Made by a program: the position numbers and the translations under genes
Shown here: in pieces, positions 1 through 9,719 of the stretch
Layout of the letters: the number at the start of each line of letters is the position of its first letter
Numbering within the stretch: the stretch's first letter is position 1
NCBI RefSeq assembly: GCF_018402495.1
Contig: NZ_JAGYIU010000001.1
Location: forward strand, 744,001 to 808,000
Source of the DNA: Pseudoalteromonas sp.
GTDB lineage: Bacteria > Pseudomonadota > Gammaproteobacteria > Enterobacterales > Alteromonadaceae
Direction of reading: 5' to 3'
DNA length: 64,000 bases
Notes under the pieces: model-generated
Told to the model about the DNA's origin: nothing
Seen by the model: the letters and a program-made list of their open reading frames with translations, nothing else
Database searches by the model: none

Positions 1-1677
1 TGTCGCGAATATGTAACCAATGAGTTTGGTGCCAAATATTTACCTACTGATCCGATTAACTATAGCTCTAAAGGTAATGCACAAGAGGCACACGAAGCCA
101 TTCGTCCTTCCAGTGTATCAGTGCTTTCAGGGCATGTTGAAGGCGTGGATGCCGATGCTAAAAAGCTTTATGAGCTTATTTGGCGTCAGTTTGTGGCCTG
201 TCAAATGGTGCCTGCTGAATACGATTTAACCACGTTAACCGTTGCTGCTAATGACTTTACATTAAAAGCAAAAGGCCGTGTTTTACGTTTTGATGGTTGG
301 ACTAAAGTGCAACCTGCAGTGCGTAAAAAGAACGAAGAAGATCAATCACTTCCTGCGGTTAAACAAGGCGAAGTGCTGACTTTAATTAAACTTGATCCTA
401 AGCAACATTTTACCAAACCACCAGCTCGTTTTAGTGAAGCAAGTTTAGTTAAAGAACTTGAAAAACGTGGTATTGGTCGTCCTTCTACGTATGCCTCTAT
501 TATATCAACGATACAAGATCGTGGTTATGTTCGCGTAGAAAATCGTCGCTTTTTCGCTGAGAAAATGGGCGAGATCGTCACCGATCGCTTGGTTGAAAAC
601 TTTACTGACCTAATGAACTTTGACTTTACCGCTAAAATGGAAGGTCGTTTAGATGATATCGCCGAAGGTGAGCGTGTTTGGACACAAGTGCTTGATAAGT
701 TTTACGCTGATTTTTCAACCCAGCTAAACATTGCTAAAGGCGAACCAGAACAAGGCGGTATGCGCCTTAATCAAATGGTAGAAACCGATATAGATTGCCC
801 AACCTGTGGTAGAAAAATGGGTATTCGTACTGCTTCAACGGGTGTATTCTTAGGCTGTACAGGTTATAACCTGCCACCTAAAGAGCGCTGTACTACCACT
901 ATGAACTTAGTGTCGGGTGATGAAGCGGTGGCTGCTGATGTTGAAGATGTTGAAACAGAAACACTCATGCAAATGAAGCGCTGTCCAATTTGTGAAACAG
1001 CGATGGATTCTTACCTTATCGACGAAACCCGTAAACTGCACGTGTGTGGTAATAATCCTGCGTGTCAGGGGTATGTGGTTGAAGAGGGCACCTTTAAAAT
1101 TAAAGGGTACGACGGTCCTATTATCGAGTGTGATAAATGTGGTGCTGATATGGAGTTAAAATCAGGTCGATTTGGTAAGTATTTTGGTTGTAACAATGAT
1201 GAGTGTAAAAATACCCGTAAGTTACTAAAAAATGGCGAAGCTGCGCCACCTAAAGAGGACCCAGTTCATATACCTGAATTAGAATGTGAAAAGTCTGACG
1301 CTTATTTTGTATTACGTGATGGTGCAGCGGGTATTTTCTTAGCAGCTAATACCTTCCCTAAATCACGAGAAACACGCGCTCCTAAAGTAGAGGAGTTACA
1401 GCGCTTTAGAGATCGTATTTCGCCTAAGTTTTACTACTTAGCTGATGCACCAGCAAATGACCCCGATGGTAATCCTGCGGTTGTGCGTTATAGTCGTAAA
1501 AATAAAGAGCAATACGTTATGACTGAAGTTGACGGTAAAGCAACCGGTTGGACGGCGCATTACAGTAGCGGTAAATGGGTAGAAGAGGCAAAGAAAAAAG
1601 CCGCGCCAAAAAAGAAAGCCGCCGCTAAAAAAGCCCCGGCTAAAAGTAAGGCAAAAGCTAAAAAAGTCGATGAATAA
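1..1677 (+). CDS. topA: DNA topoisomerase I, C-terminal part (5' truncated by window edge)
   Basis: Type IA topoisomerase, which relaxes negatively supercoiled DNA through a transient single-strand break. The frame is open from base 1, so the start codon and the catalytic-tyrosine region lie upstream of the window. Visible are the HEAIRPS motif near the start, the RPSTYASI segment typical of the family core, and three C-terminal four-cysteine zinc modules (CPTCGRKMG..., CPICETAMD..., [16 protein letters not shown]...). A lysine/alanine-rich basic tail ends the protein, as is common in gammaproteobacterial TopA. A hairpin terminator follows directly. The identification is firm; only the missing N-terminal part is unknown. 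Confidence 0.95.
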   Translation, partial: CREYVTNEFGAKYLPTDPINYSSKGNAQEAHEAIRPSSVSVLSGHVEGVDADAKKLYELIWRQFVACQMVPAEYDLTTLTVAANDFTLKAKGRVLRFDGWTKVQPAVRKKNEEDQSLPAVKQGEVLTLIKLDPKQHFTKPPARFSEASLVKELEKRGIGRPSTYASIISTIQDRGYVRVENRRFFAEKMGEIVTDRLVENFTDLMNFDFTAKMEGRLDDIAEGERVWTQVLDKFYADFSTQLNIAKGEPEQGGMRLNQMVETDIDCPTCGRKMGIRTASTGVFLGCTGYNLPPKERCTTTMNLVSGDEAVAADVEDVETETLMQMKRCPICETAMDSYLIDETRKLHVCGNNPACQGYVVEEGTFKIKGYDGPIIECDKCGADMELKSGRFGKYFGCNNDECKNTRKLLKNGEAAPPKEDPVHIPELECEKSDAYFVLRDGAAGIFLAANTFPKSRETRAPKVEELQRFRDRISPKFYYLADAPANDPDGNPAVVRYSRKNKEQYVMTEVDGKATGWTAHYSSGKWVEEAKKKAAPKKKAAAKKAPAKSKAKAKKVDE

Positions 1678-1702
1678 GTAATTATTCACTGTTTTAAATA
1701 AT

Positions 1703-1745
1703 AAAAAACCGGAGCGCACAGCCTGTGACAGTTCCGGTTTTTTTA
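1703..1745 (+). terminator. Rho-independent terminator after topA
   Basis: A stem pairs AAAACCGGA with TCCGGTTTTTT and ends in a T run, starting about 25 bases after the topA stop codon. Confidence 0.8.
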
Positions 1746-1801
1746 GCTAAATTAAACCTATCGCAATGGCAATGTAGCCTAAGTTTAATCCGCTTTAATG
1801 A

Positions 1802-2044
1802 TTAAATTTTTACAGCAGTCACTGTATTATAGCCCTCAGCTGTAAGTTCATCATTCACACATTTTAAAACATAGTTATACAGCTCTTCATTGCTTATATC
1901 GTCTTCTTTAGCCCAACTAACACACATTTCTGTGAATTCCTGAATTATCTCAGCTGAAGCGTCTGTAGCATCGTTTGCAACTACATTGGCAGCAGATAAA
2001 ACGAAAAATGGTGCAACAATCAACCCAAGTAATAATTTATTCAT
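1802..2044 (-). CDS. Small exported hypothetical protein (80 aa)
   Basis: The N-terminus (MNKLLLGLIVAPFFVLSA, then AxA-type residues near ANVVANDA) is a convincing Sec signal peptide, so the mature protein of about 57 residues should be periplasmic. It is acidic and has two cysteines (in TEMCVSW and VLKCVND) that could form a disulphide. No family is recognised. It is transcribed convergently with topA and stands alone, with about 240 bases before the next, divergent gene. The signal peptide and a purine-rich stretch before the ATG support a real gene. Confidence 0.6.
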   Translation of the reverse strand: MNKLLLGLIVAPFFVLSAANVVANDATDASAEIIQEFTEMCVSWAKEDDISNEELYNYVLKCVNDELTAEGYNTVTAVKI

Positions 2045-2282
2045 TTTTTATTCCTAAAAATGGAGCAACAAACGAATTATGCAGTTATACAATGACTGCA
2101 TAAAACCAATGTAACCAAGCCAGAACATTTCTGCATCCTGATTTTTAATCGAATTTACAATAAAGAAAAACGAAATATTTTTATCGTCAGGATGAACGTA
2201 TCACGTAAATAAGTTTAACCTTAACTGATTGTGTTACAGCTAAATTTAGGCTAATGTCGCGTTTTAATTTTTAGGTCCCCCT

Positions 2283-2837
2283 ATGTCAGAGCCACACACA
2301 AATAATATAAATAAAAAAATACATCCTGTTCACAAAGTAGAGCAGGTACTAGAGTCATTTATATTTAAAGGGCGTTGGTTATTGGCGCCATTTTTTGTCG
2401 GTTTACTATTTGCTGTGGTTTTATTGCTAATAAAATTTTTTAAACAGCTGTATTTGATGGGGGTAGCGACGTTTACTGCCAGTAATCAAGAGTTATTGGT
2501 GGGTATATTAACTTTGGTTGATACTGCTTTGTTAGCAGGTTTGCTGCTAATTATTATATTTAGTGGCTACGAAAACTTTGTCTCTAAGCTTAATATCGAA
2601 AATCATGAGGATCGTCCCGTATGGATGGGAAAAGTGGGGTTTTCTGGTTTAAAAATGAAGCTGATCAGTGCAATAGTCGCGATTTCAGCCGTTGAGCTTT
2701 TGAAGGTTTTTATAAGCTCTGCGTCTTACTCTAATGATGAACTGCTTTGGAAAGTGTTGATACACGTTACCTTTGTAATATCGGGTGTATTATTTGCATT
2801 TACTGATTATTTAAACAGTAAAACAATTAATCATTAA
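2283..2837 (+). CDS. UPF0114 (YqhA-like) integral membrane protein
   Basis: 184 residues with about four hydrophobic membrane segments, near residues 32-55, 68-93, 124-145 and 155-175. The layout and the motifs FKGRWLLAPFF and ENHEDRPVWMGKVGFSGLK match the UPF0114/YqhA family of inner-membrane proteins, whose function is not established. The length is normal for the family. A purine-poor leader (AGGTCCCCCT) precedes the ATG. It is monocistronic and ends at a hairpin shared with the convergent glucosidase gene. Confidence 0.85.
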   Translation: MSEPHTNNINKKIHPVHKVEQVLESFIFKGRWLLAPFFVGLLFAVVLLLIKFFKQLYLMGVATFTASNQELLVGILTLVDTALLAGLLLIIIFSGYENFVSKLNIENHEDRPVWMGKVGFSGLKMKLISAIVAISAVELLKVFISSASYSNDELLWKVLIHVTFVISGVLFAFTDYLNSKTINH

Positions 2838-2846
2838 AAAATGCTA

Positions 2847-2881
2847 TAAAAAAACCCGAGCTCTGCTCGGGTTTTCTTTTT
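2847..2881. terminator. Bidirectional terminator between convergent genes
   Basis: AAAACCCGAG pairs with CTCGGGTTTT across a short loop, flanked by A and T runs. It can serve both the membrane-protein gene on its left and the glucosidase gene on its right. Confidence 0.8.
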
Positions 2882-2887
2882 GTAATA

Positions 2888-4528
2888 TTAACTGCAGCGA
2901 GCGTAATAACAACCAAATGGCTCAACTGTCAGTGTTTTGTTATTAAGGTTTGCGTTGTGATGAGAAAGGCCGTTATGTTCTTTTTCAACACTTACATTAA
3001 TGGCAAGCTCTGCTTGTGAAGCACTCAAATTGAATACGCACAACATTTTTTCTTCGTTTAATGTGCGGTAAAACGCTAAAATTGGCTCTGCAGTTTGTAT
3101 AAATTCAATGTCACCTTCAAGTAACACTTGTTGGTTTTTACGCCATGCCATAAATTCACGATACGCATTTAATATCGAGTTTGCATCATTTTCTTGTTCT
3201 GCAACCGCTTGTGATTTATGTTGTTGATCAACAGGTAACCACGGTTTCACTTCACTAAAGCCTGCATTGTGTGCATTGGCATGTGAATTATCAAGGTTTT
3301 CCCAAGGCATTGGGGTACGACACCCATCGCGGCCTTTAAAGTTTGGCCAAAATGTAATGCCGTATGGGTCTTGTAAATCTTCAAACGCAACGCTTGCTTC
3401 ACCGAGTCCGAGTTCTTCACCTTGATACATACACACGCTGCCTCGCAGTGAGGCCAATAGGGCGGTTAACATCTTACATTGCGCAGGATTTACTTCACCC
3501 GTTTCGCTCCAACGGCTTGCAACACGTTCCACATCGTGGTTACTAAATGCCCAGCAAGGCCAGCCTTCAGTCATTCGCTCTTCAAGTGTGGTCACTGTGT
3601 TACGAATATATTCACTTGAGTAATCATCAGTGAGTAATTCAAAGCTATAACCCATGTGCAGTTTATCGCCGCCTTGGGTATATTCTGCCATAGTAGCTAA
3701 TGAATCTTCAGATGAAATTTCACCTAACGATACTGTACCCGGGTATTTATTAAGTAAAGTGCGAATATCACGCATAAACTCAATGTTTTCTGGCTGTGTG
3801 TTGTTGTAGTAGTGATACTGAAAAGCATACGGATTGTCTTCACTAAAACCACGGCCCTGACGTTTTTCTTTTGGTTTTGCTGGGTTATCACGAAGTTGTG
3901 CATCGTGATAACAAAAGTTAATGGCATCTAGTCTAAAACCATCTACGCCTTTTTTAAGCCAAAACTCAACATTATCCAGTACAGCTTGGCGAACATCAGG
4001 GTTATGAAAATTAAGATCAGGCTGCTCTGTGAAAAAATTATGCAAATAATATTGCCCACGACGCGGTTCCCACTGCCATGCACCGCCACCAAAAATAGAC
4101 AACCAATTATTAGGTGCTGTTCCGTCCTCTTTAGCATCGGCCCATACATACCAATCAGCTTTGTCATTGGTTAAGTTTTCACGACTATCAATAAACCATT
4201 GATGTTGGTCTGATGTATGGCTAAGTACTTGGTCTATAATAATTTTAATATCGCGTTGATGTGCTTGCGCAATGAGCTCATCAAAGTCGTCTAAATTACC
4301 AAAAATTGGGTCAATATCACGATAGTCGCTAATATCATAACCAAAATCTTTCATAGGTGATTTAAAGAAAGGTGAGATCCAAATAGCATCAACCCCTAAG
4401 CTTTTAATGTAATCAATGCGATTAATTATCCCTTTTAAATCACCAATGCCATCGTTGTTGCTATCTTGAAAGCTACGCGGATACACTTGATAAATAACCG
4501 CACCTTTATACCATTGCTTTTGGGTCAT
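2888..4528 (-). CDS. Alpha-glucosidase, GH13 family (oligo-1,6-/maltodextrin glucosidase type)
   Basis: Hydrolyses alpha-glucosidic bonds in short maltodextrins to release glucose. No signal peptide is seen, so it is probably cytoplasmic. Start chosen at the ATG at 4528 (MTQKQWYKG), which has GGAG six bases upstream; a GTG six codons earlier is also in frame but less well placed. The (beta/alpha)8 barrel motifs are all present: DQVLSH (about residue 99), GFRLDAINF with nucleophile Asp201, LGEIS with acid/base Glu270, and SNHD with Asp332. The C-terminal beta domain is present (546 aa, a normal length). A perfect TGCATACGTATGCA palindrome lies about 107 bases upstream, suggesting shared control with the starch genes to the right. 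Confidence 0.9.
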   Translation of the reverse strand: MTQKQWYKGAVIYQVYPRSFQDSNNDGIGDLKGIINRIDYIKSLGVDAIWISPFFKSPMKDFGYDISDYRDIDPIFGNLDDFDELIAQAHQRDIKIIIDQVLSHTSDQHQWFIDSRENLTNDKADWYVWADAKEDGTAPNNWLSIFGGGAWQWEPRRGQYYLHNFFTEQPDLNFHNPDVRQAVLDNVEFWLKKGVDGFRLDAINFCYHDAQLRDNPAKPKEKRQGRGFSEDNPYAFQYHYYNNTQPENIEFMRDIRTLLNKYPGTVSLGEISSEDSLATMAEYTQGGDKLHMGYSFELLTDDYSSEYIRNTVTTLEERMTEGWPCWAFSNHDVERVASRWSETGEVNPAQCKMLTALLASLRGSVCMYQGEELGLGEASVAFEDLQDPYGITFWPNFKGRDGCRTPMPWENLDNSHANAHNAGFSEVKPWLPVDQQHKSQAVAEQENDANSILNAYREFMAWRKNQQVLLEGDIEFIQTAEPILAFYRTLNEEKMLCVFNLSASQAELAINVSVEKEHNGLSHHNANLNNKTLTVEPFGCYYARCS

Positions 4529-4634
4529 GCTTTTCTCCGTTTTCACACTGCATCTGTGTTGTTCTTTTTTAAGAGGCTATAATCCTCGTTTATTTCAAAA
4601 AGCATACTTGAAGCCTGTCATACTGTAAAAAGTC

Positions 4635-4648
4635 TGCATACGTATGCA
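4635..4648. promoter_or_regulatory. Palindromic operator, likely LacI-family (MalR-like) site, copy 1
   Basis: TGCATACGTATGCA is a perfect 14-bp palindrome in the region between the glucosidase and the TonB receptor. Near-identical copies are at 5052-5065 and 9646-9659. A central CG with half-site symmetry is typical of LacI-family operators. No regulator gene is in the window, so MalR is an inference. The rest of the 4529-5187 gap is AT-rich and no gene is seen there. Confidence 0.7.
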
Positions 4649-5051
4649 CTATTTTATGGCTATTAAAATTGGTTAAATACAGTGTTTTTTTCACCTACTT
4701 TAGCTATGACTTATTAAGTTTTCCTTTACCAATTATAAAGAGTGAGTTGTTAATTTATTGTTTGCATTATTTAGGTGCGCATAAATAAAGGGCTGCACTA
4801 AAGTGGTGTTTTTAAATATTGGTCTTACCAATGTTGTTTGAATAATTAGTGCGTTGAATAATAAATCAAAAAATAAAATAGCCTTGTGTCACTTTATTTA
4901 TGTTTAATGACGAGCTTGTTTCATATAAAAATAAATAATGACTATCATTAAATTTATAAATTTCTATTGCACCAAAATATCTCAAAATAAAACAGTTACT
5001 TACAAAATGAAGTGTAAAAATATTGTTAATTTAATGTCTGTGCTGTTGTTT

Positions 5052-5065
5052 TGAATACGTATGCA
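5052..5065. promoter_or_regulatory. Palindromic operator, copy 2, before the TonB receptor
   Basis: TGAATACGTATGCA differs by one base from the perfect palindrome. It lies 122 bases upstream of the receptor start codon, a sensible position for an operator near the promoter. Confidence 0.7.
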
Positions 5066-5187
5066 TAAAGTTGTTAATAAAATAATACGAGCGTTAATAT
5101 AAATGCTGACAACAAAATAAGCTCGCAAGCTTAACTATCACTTAAGCAAGCAAGCGGGTATCACATTATGGGTAACGGGAAAACATT

Positions 5188-7983
5188 ATGGCTATGTTCA
5201 AACCAAGTATATTAACGCTGGCATTAACGGCAGCCGGATTATCAAGCTTTGCCACTACCGCGGCACAAGAACAAACAATAAAAAATGATGATGTAGAAAT
5301 CATCGAAGTAAAAGGTTTTCGTGGCAGCGTTGTAGAATCTATAAACACCAAACGCTTTTCTACGCAAGTTGTTGAGTCTATCTCGGCTGAAGATATTGGT
5401 AAATTACCAGATTCTTCAATTGCAGAGTCAATTGCACGTTTACCCGGTTTAACAGCACAACGATTAGATGGCCGTGCAAGTAGAGTGAGTGTGCGTGGTT
5501 TTAGCGAAAACGAGAGTGCAACTACTTTTAATGGCCGTGAGCAAGTGTCCATCGGTGACAACCGTGGGGTTGAATTTGACCTTTACCCATCAGAAATCAT
5601 GAGCGGCGTAACTGTTTATAAAACGCCAAGTGCTAGCATTGAAGCAGAAGGTATTGCTGGTGTAATCGACATGCAAACCGTAAAGCCGCTAAGTAAAGGC
5701 GAGCGCGTGATCATGTTTAATGGTCAATTAGAGCAAACTGGCTTTGATAAATTAAACCCTGACGGTGACGATAAAGGTTTTCGTGGTACAGTTTCATACA
5801 TTGACCAATTTGCAGATGACACAATCGGTGTGGCATTTGCGTACAACACAATGAGTTCTCCAAACCAAGAAAAACGATGGAATTCTTGGGGCTACCCTGA
5901 ATTTAACGGTGGTGATGCTCAAAACTATTCTATTTTAGGTGGTGCAAAACCATTCGTGCGTTCATCAACCCTTGAACGAGATTCTGCAATGCTAGTAGTA
6001 GAAGCTGCACCAAATGATCGTTTAAACATGACGTTTGATGCGTTATACGTTGATTTTAACGATGAAAAAATCCTCCGTGGTATTGAAGTGCCATTTGCTT
6101 GGGGTCAGGGTAGTATCGACCCAAATAGTGTCACTGTAGATGAGCAGTCTGGCTTTATTACCAGTGCCACAACACAAGGTCAGCGTGTTGTTGTACGAAA
6201 CGACTATGAAGAGCGAAAAGCAGAGCTATCACAATTTGGTTTTAACGCTAAATACGATATTAATGATGATTGGTCAGTTGAATTCGATGCAAGTCGTGCA
6301 GAAGTCGATCGTACTATTTGGAGTATAGAAAGCTACTCTGGCACTGGTCGTGGTGATTCAAATGGTATAGCTGATAACATTGGTTATGCGTTTGACGGTG
6401 GTAATACAGGCGCACAATTCACTCATGAACTTGATTACAGCGACTACAATTTAATTCAATTAGGTGGTCCATTATCTTGGGGTGCAAGTAAAGCCTTAAA
6501 TGACAAATATGGTTTGTCAGGTACGCCTTATGAAAACACTGCACAAGATGGTTTCATCAACGCACCAGAAATAAGCGATGAGCTTTCAACACTAAAGTTA
6601 GCAGCAAGCAAAGTGCTTGATAACGAATATTTTAGCCGTATTAATTTTGGTATGTCTTACCGCGACCGAGAGAAAACAAAAGTGTCTGAAGGTTACTTTA
6701 TGACATTAAAAGGTTTCTCTTTGAATAATCCCGGTATGGTAACAGTACCTGAGCAGTATCGCTTAGGATCAGCAAGTTTAGACTTTATTGGTATGGGCGA
6801 CATGATTGCTTATGACACCAATGGGTTAGTGAATGATGGTTACTATGATTTATTACAAGAGAGCTTAACGGATCAAAAACATTTAACGCGTTCGTGGACA
6901 GTGCAAGAAAAAGTAACCGCTGCGTTTATTCAAGCTGATATTAATGCAGAGATTGGCGGTATCCCTGTAACCGGTAATGTGGGTGTACGTTACGTTCGTA
7001 CAGAGCAATCATCACAAGGTTTTGAAGCCTCAAATGTTAACGATTTAGTCGTTGCATCACCTACCGATATTAGTCATGACTATTCAAATGTATTACCAAG
7101 CTTAAATTTATCGTTTGCAATTGACCAAGAGCAAACCATTCGCTTTGGTGCGGCTAAAACAATTTCACGTGCTCGTCTTGATGAAATGCATGCATCTATC
7201 GAAACGAGTTACAACAACGAAAAACCAGATGACAGCGGCAATTATTGGTCTATCTCTGGTGGTAATGCAGAGCTTGAACCAAAAGAAGCAACGGGCTTTG
7301 ACTTAACATACGAAAATTACTTTAACGCAGAAGGTTATTTTTCAGCAGCTATTTTCTACAAAGATATTAATCAATGGACTTTTGATGAACGCTACGATGT
7401 TGATGTAACAGGCAAAGTGGATCCTGCAACAGGAGAAGTTCCTCCAGCAGACAGAAACACGGCAACACGCTCAAGTAAAGTTAATGGTGGCGATGGAAGC
7501 TTATGGGGATATGAGCTGTCGCTTTCGTTCCCATTTAGTATATTACATGAGTCTTTAGAAGGTTTTGGTTTAATTGCCAGCCATACAGGTGTTGAGCAAG
7601 ACCTAACAGATCAAAATGGTAATGACTATGAGTTACCTGGCCTATCAGACAAAATTGATAGCTTAACTGTGTATTACGAGCGTCACGGCTTTCAAGCACG
7701 TACCAGCATGCGTAAACGCAGCGACTTTAAAGGGGATATATACGGTTCTGGCTTTGCAACACAGCAAGTAGATATCCTTGGTGAAACAATTTGGGATGCA
7801 CAAATTGGTTATGACTTTAGTGAAGCGGGTATCGCTGGCTTAGAGGGATTGTCAGTACAATTCCAAGTACAAAATATCACTGAAGAACCATTTACATCAT
7901 TGCAAGGTGATAACGCATTACAAGTGCGTGATTATCAAGATTACGGGCGTACTTACTTGTTAGGTTTTAGCTACAAGTTATAA
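5188..7983 (+). CDS. TonB-dependent outer-membrane receptor, probably for maltodextrins
   Basis: A 931-residue receptor that would move oligosaccharides across the outer membrane using TonB energy. It has a signal peptide (residues 1-27, ending ATTAAQE) and an N-terminal plug domain with the family motifs EDIGKLPDSSIAESIARLPG and VRGFSENESATTFNGR. A 22-strand barrel is expected in the rest. The C-terminal strand ends GRTYLLGFSYKL, with leucine rather than the more usual terminal aromatic residue. The substrate is inferred from neighbouring glucan hydrolases and the shared operator. A terminator at 8000 separates it from the halogenase gene, which could be partly co-transcribed. Confidence 0.92.
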   Translation: MAMFKPSILTLALTAAGLSSFATTAAQEQTIKNDDVEIIEVKGFRGSVVESINTKRFSTQVVESISAEDIGKLPDSSIAESIARLPGLTAQRLDGRASRVSVRGFSENESATTFNGREQVSIGDNRGVEFDLYPSEIMSGVTVYKTPSASIEAEGIAGVIDMQTVKPLSKGERVIMFNGQLEQTGFDKLNPDGDDKGFRGTVSYIDQFADDTIGVAFAYNTMSSPNQEKRWNSWGYPEFNGGDAQNYSILGGAKPFVRSSTLERDSAMLVVEAAPNDRLNMTFDALYVDFNDEKILRGIEVPFAWGQGSIDPNSVTVDEQSGFITSATTQGQRVVVRNDYEERKAELSQFGFNAKYDINDDWSVEFDASRAEVDRTIWSIESYSGTGRGDSNGIADNIGYAFDGGNTGAQFTHELDYSDYNLIQLGGPLSWGASKALNDKYGLSGTPYENTAQDGFINAPEISDELSTLKLAASKVLDNEYFSRINFGMSYRDREKTKVSEGYFMTLKGFSLNNPGMVTVPEQYRLGSASLDFIGMGDMIAYDTNGLVNDGYYDLLQESLTDQKHLTRSWTVQEKVTAAFIQADINAEIGGIPVTGNVGVRYVRTEQSSQGFEASNVNDLVVASPTDISHDYSNVLPSLNLSFAIDQEQTIRFGAAKTISRARLDEMHASIETSYNNEKPDDSGNYWSISGGNAELEPKEATGFDLTYENYFNAEGYFSAAIFYKDINQWTFDERYDVDVTGKVDPATGEVPPADRNTATRSSKVNGGDGSLWGYELSLSFPFSILHESLEGFGLIASHTGVEQDLTDQNGNDYELPGLSDKIDSLTVYYERHGFQARTSMRKRSDFKGDIYGSGFATQQVDILGETIWDAQIGYDFSEAGIAGLEGLSVQFQVQNITEEPFTSLQGDNALQVRDYQDYGRTYLLGFSYKL

Positions 7984-7999
7984 CAACTAACGCGATATA

Positions 8000-8036
8000 A
8001 CAGCCCTTGTGATTTGTTTTACAGGGGCTTTTTTAT
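8000..8036 (+). terminator. Terminator after the TonB receptor gene
   Basis: AGCCCTTGT pairs with ACAGGGGCT (one G-U pair) and is followed by TTTTTT. Confidence 0.7.
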
Positions 8037-8092
8037 AATGATTTTACCAAATAATTTAATCTGCTTATTACAAAGTAAATTGTGGGGAAAAT

Positions 8093-9586
8093 ATGCAACC
8101 AATTAAACACGTTGTGATCGCAGGCGGAGGCACAGCAGGGTGGATAGCCGCATCATTGCTTAATAAAGTATTGGGTAAAGTCATTAATGTTACCCTGATA
8201 GAATCAAGTAGCATTGGTACAGTCGGGGTAGGAGAGGCAACTATTCCTCCTATAATGCAACTAAATAATGCATTGGGTATCAATGAGCAACAATTTATAA
8301 ACGCCACTAATGCAACGATTAAGTTAGGTATAGAGTTTGAAAACTGGAAAACCCCATTACACAGCTATATGCATGCATTTGGCACCTTAGGTAAAAACTT
8401 TCCTTTTTGTGACTTTTATAATTTTTGGTTAAAAGGCCAAGCACAAGGCAACAAAGATGACTTTTGGGATTTTTCTTTAAATTATCAGGCTGCAAAATAC
8501 AATAAATTTGCCCCGATCAACACTATTCCCAACACGTCGTTGCCAGGATTAAGCTACGCGTATCACTTTGATGCCAGCTTATATGCCGAGTTTTTAAAGC
8601 ACTTAGCCACTGAGCGGGGTGTAAAACACCTAGATGCTACAATTAGTGAGGTTAAGCAGTGCCCAAGTAGTGGTGATGTTCAAAGCCTAATCCTTGATAA
8701 TGGCAGCAGTATTAGCGGCGATTTATTTATAGATTGTACAGGCTTGCGTGCCTTACTGATTGAGCAAACACTCAACACAGGGTTTGTAGATTGGTCGCAC
8801 TACTTACCCTGCGATAGTGCTATTGCAGTGCAAACTGCCTCAAATAATGAGCTAAAGCCTTATACACGTTCAATTGCGCACAGTGCTGGCTGGCAGTGGC
8901 AAATTCCATTACAGCACAGAATGGGCAACGGCTTAGTTTATGCTAGTCGCCACTTATCTGACGAGCAAGCGAAGCAACTATTGTTAGAAAATCTCCCCGC
9001 TGAGCCTATAACAGAGCCACGATTAATTAAGTTTAAAACCGGTCGTCGTGTAAAACAGTGGCACAAAAACGTCGTGGCTGTTGGCTTATCGAGTGGGTTT
9101 TTAGAGCCCCTTGAATCAACCAGTATTCATTTAATACAAAGTACGGTCACTCGTTTAATCAAGTTATTTCCTCATAACGGTATTAGCGACGCATTAGTAA
9201 ATGTGTTTAATCAGCAAAGTATCACTGAAATTGAACATATCCGCGACTTTATTATTTTGCATTACAAGTTAACCGAGCGAACCGATAGCCCGTTTTGGCG
9301 ACAATGCCAACAAATGAGCATTCCTGATTCACTGAAAAATAAAATCGAATTGTTTAAACAAACAGGCAAGCTCATCCGTGAAGATGACGAATTATTTGCT
9401 GAAGTGGCATGGCAACAAGTCATGATAGGCCAAGGATTAATACCCGATGATTATGGCGCGTTAGCCGACTCATTAACCGATGAGCAATTAACAGAGCTAT
9501 TTAATAATTTAAAAACATTAATAAATTCAACAGTGGGGCAATTACCTAATCACGCAGTATTTTTAAGTAGTTTAAAACCGAGCTAA
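8093..9586 (+). CDS. Flavin-dependent tryptophan-halogenase-like protein
   Basis: 497 residues. The N-terminus carries the FAD-binding motif GGGTAGW (residues 11-17). Lys77 sits in [12 protein letters not shown], at the place of the catalytic lysine of PrnA-type halogenases. The family signature WxWxIP is present as WQWQIP (Trp267-Pro272), and [13 protein letters not shown] matches the region holding the conserved glutamate. A good ribosome site (GGGG, five bases before ATG) sets the start. In marine bacteria such genes often sit beside carbohydrate TonB receptors, as here. The real substrate is unknown; it may not be free tryptophan. Confidence 0.85.
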   Translation: MQPIKHVVIAGGGTAGWIAASLLNKVLGKVINVTLIESSSIGTVGVGEATIPPIMQLNNALGINEQQFINATNATIKLGIEFENWKTPLHSYMHAFGTLGKNFPFCDFYNFWLKGQAQGNKDDFWDFSLNYQAAKYNKFAPINTIPNTSLPGLSYAYHFDASLYAEFLKHLATERGVKHLDATISEVKQCPSSGDVQSLILDNGSSISGDLFIDCTGLRALLIEQTLNTGFVDWSHYLPCDSAIAVQTASNNELKPYTRSIAHSAGWQWQIPLQHRMGNGLVYASRHLSDEQAKQLLLENLPAEPITEPRLIKFKTGRRVKQWHKNVVAVGLSSGFLEPLESTSIHLIQSTVTRLIKLFPHNGISDALVNVFNQQSITEIEHIRDFIILHYKLTERTDSPFWRQCQQMSIPDSLKNKIELFKQTGKLIREDDELFAEVAWQQVMIGQGLIPDDYGALADSLTDEQLTELFNNLKTLINSTVGQLPNHAVFLSSLKPS

Positions 9587-9645
9587 AAAATAATTGCCCT
9601 GTTGAGCAGTTCAAACCTTGGGTTAACAGGGTCTGAATATAGCGG

Positions 9646-9659
9646 TGAATACGTATGCA
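9646..9659. promoter_or_regulatory. Palindromic operator, copy 3, before the amylase operon
   Basis: TGAATACGTATGCA, identical to copy 2, lies 61 bases before the amylase start. No further copy was found before the following genes, which suggests that 9720-17282 is read as one operon. Confidence 0.7.
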
Positions 9660-9719
9660 GTTACTGTAACCAAGCGACAGTTAGCTTTAGTATAAACCAA
9701 TAACAACACTGAAATAAAA

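Noticed and set aside
1438..1719. Antisense frames over topA and other strong genes (many such along the window)
   Set aside because: They have no ribosome site or domain pattern and follow from the codon use of the real genes.
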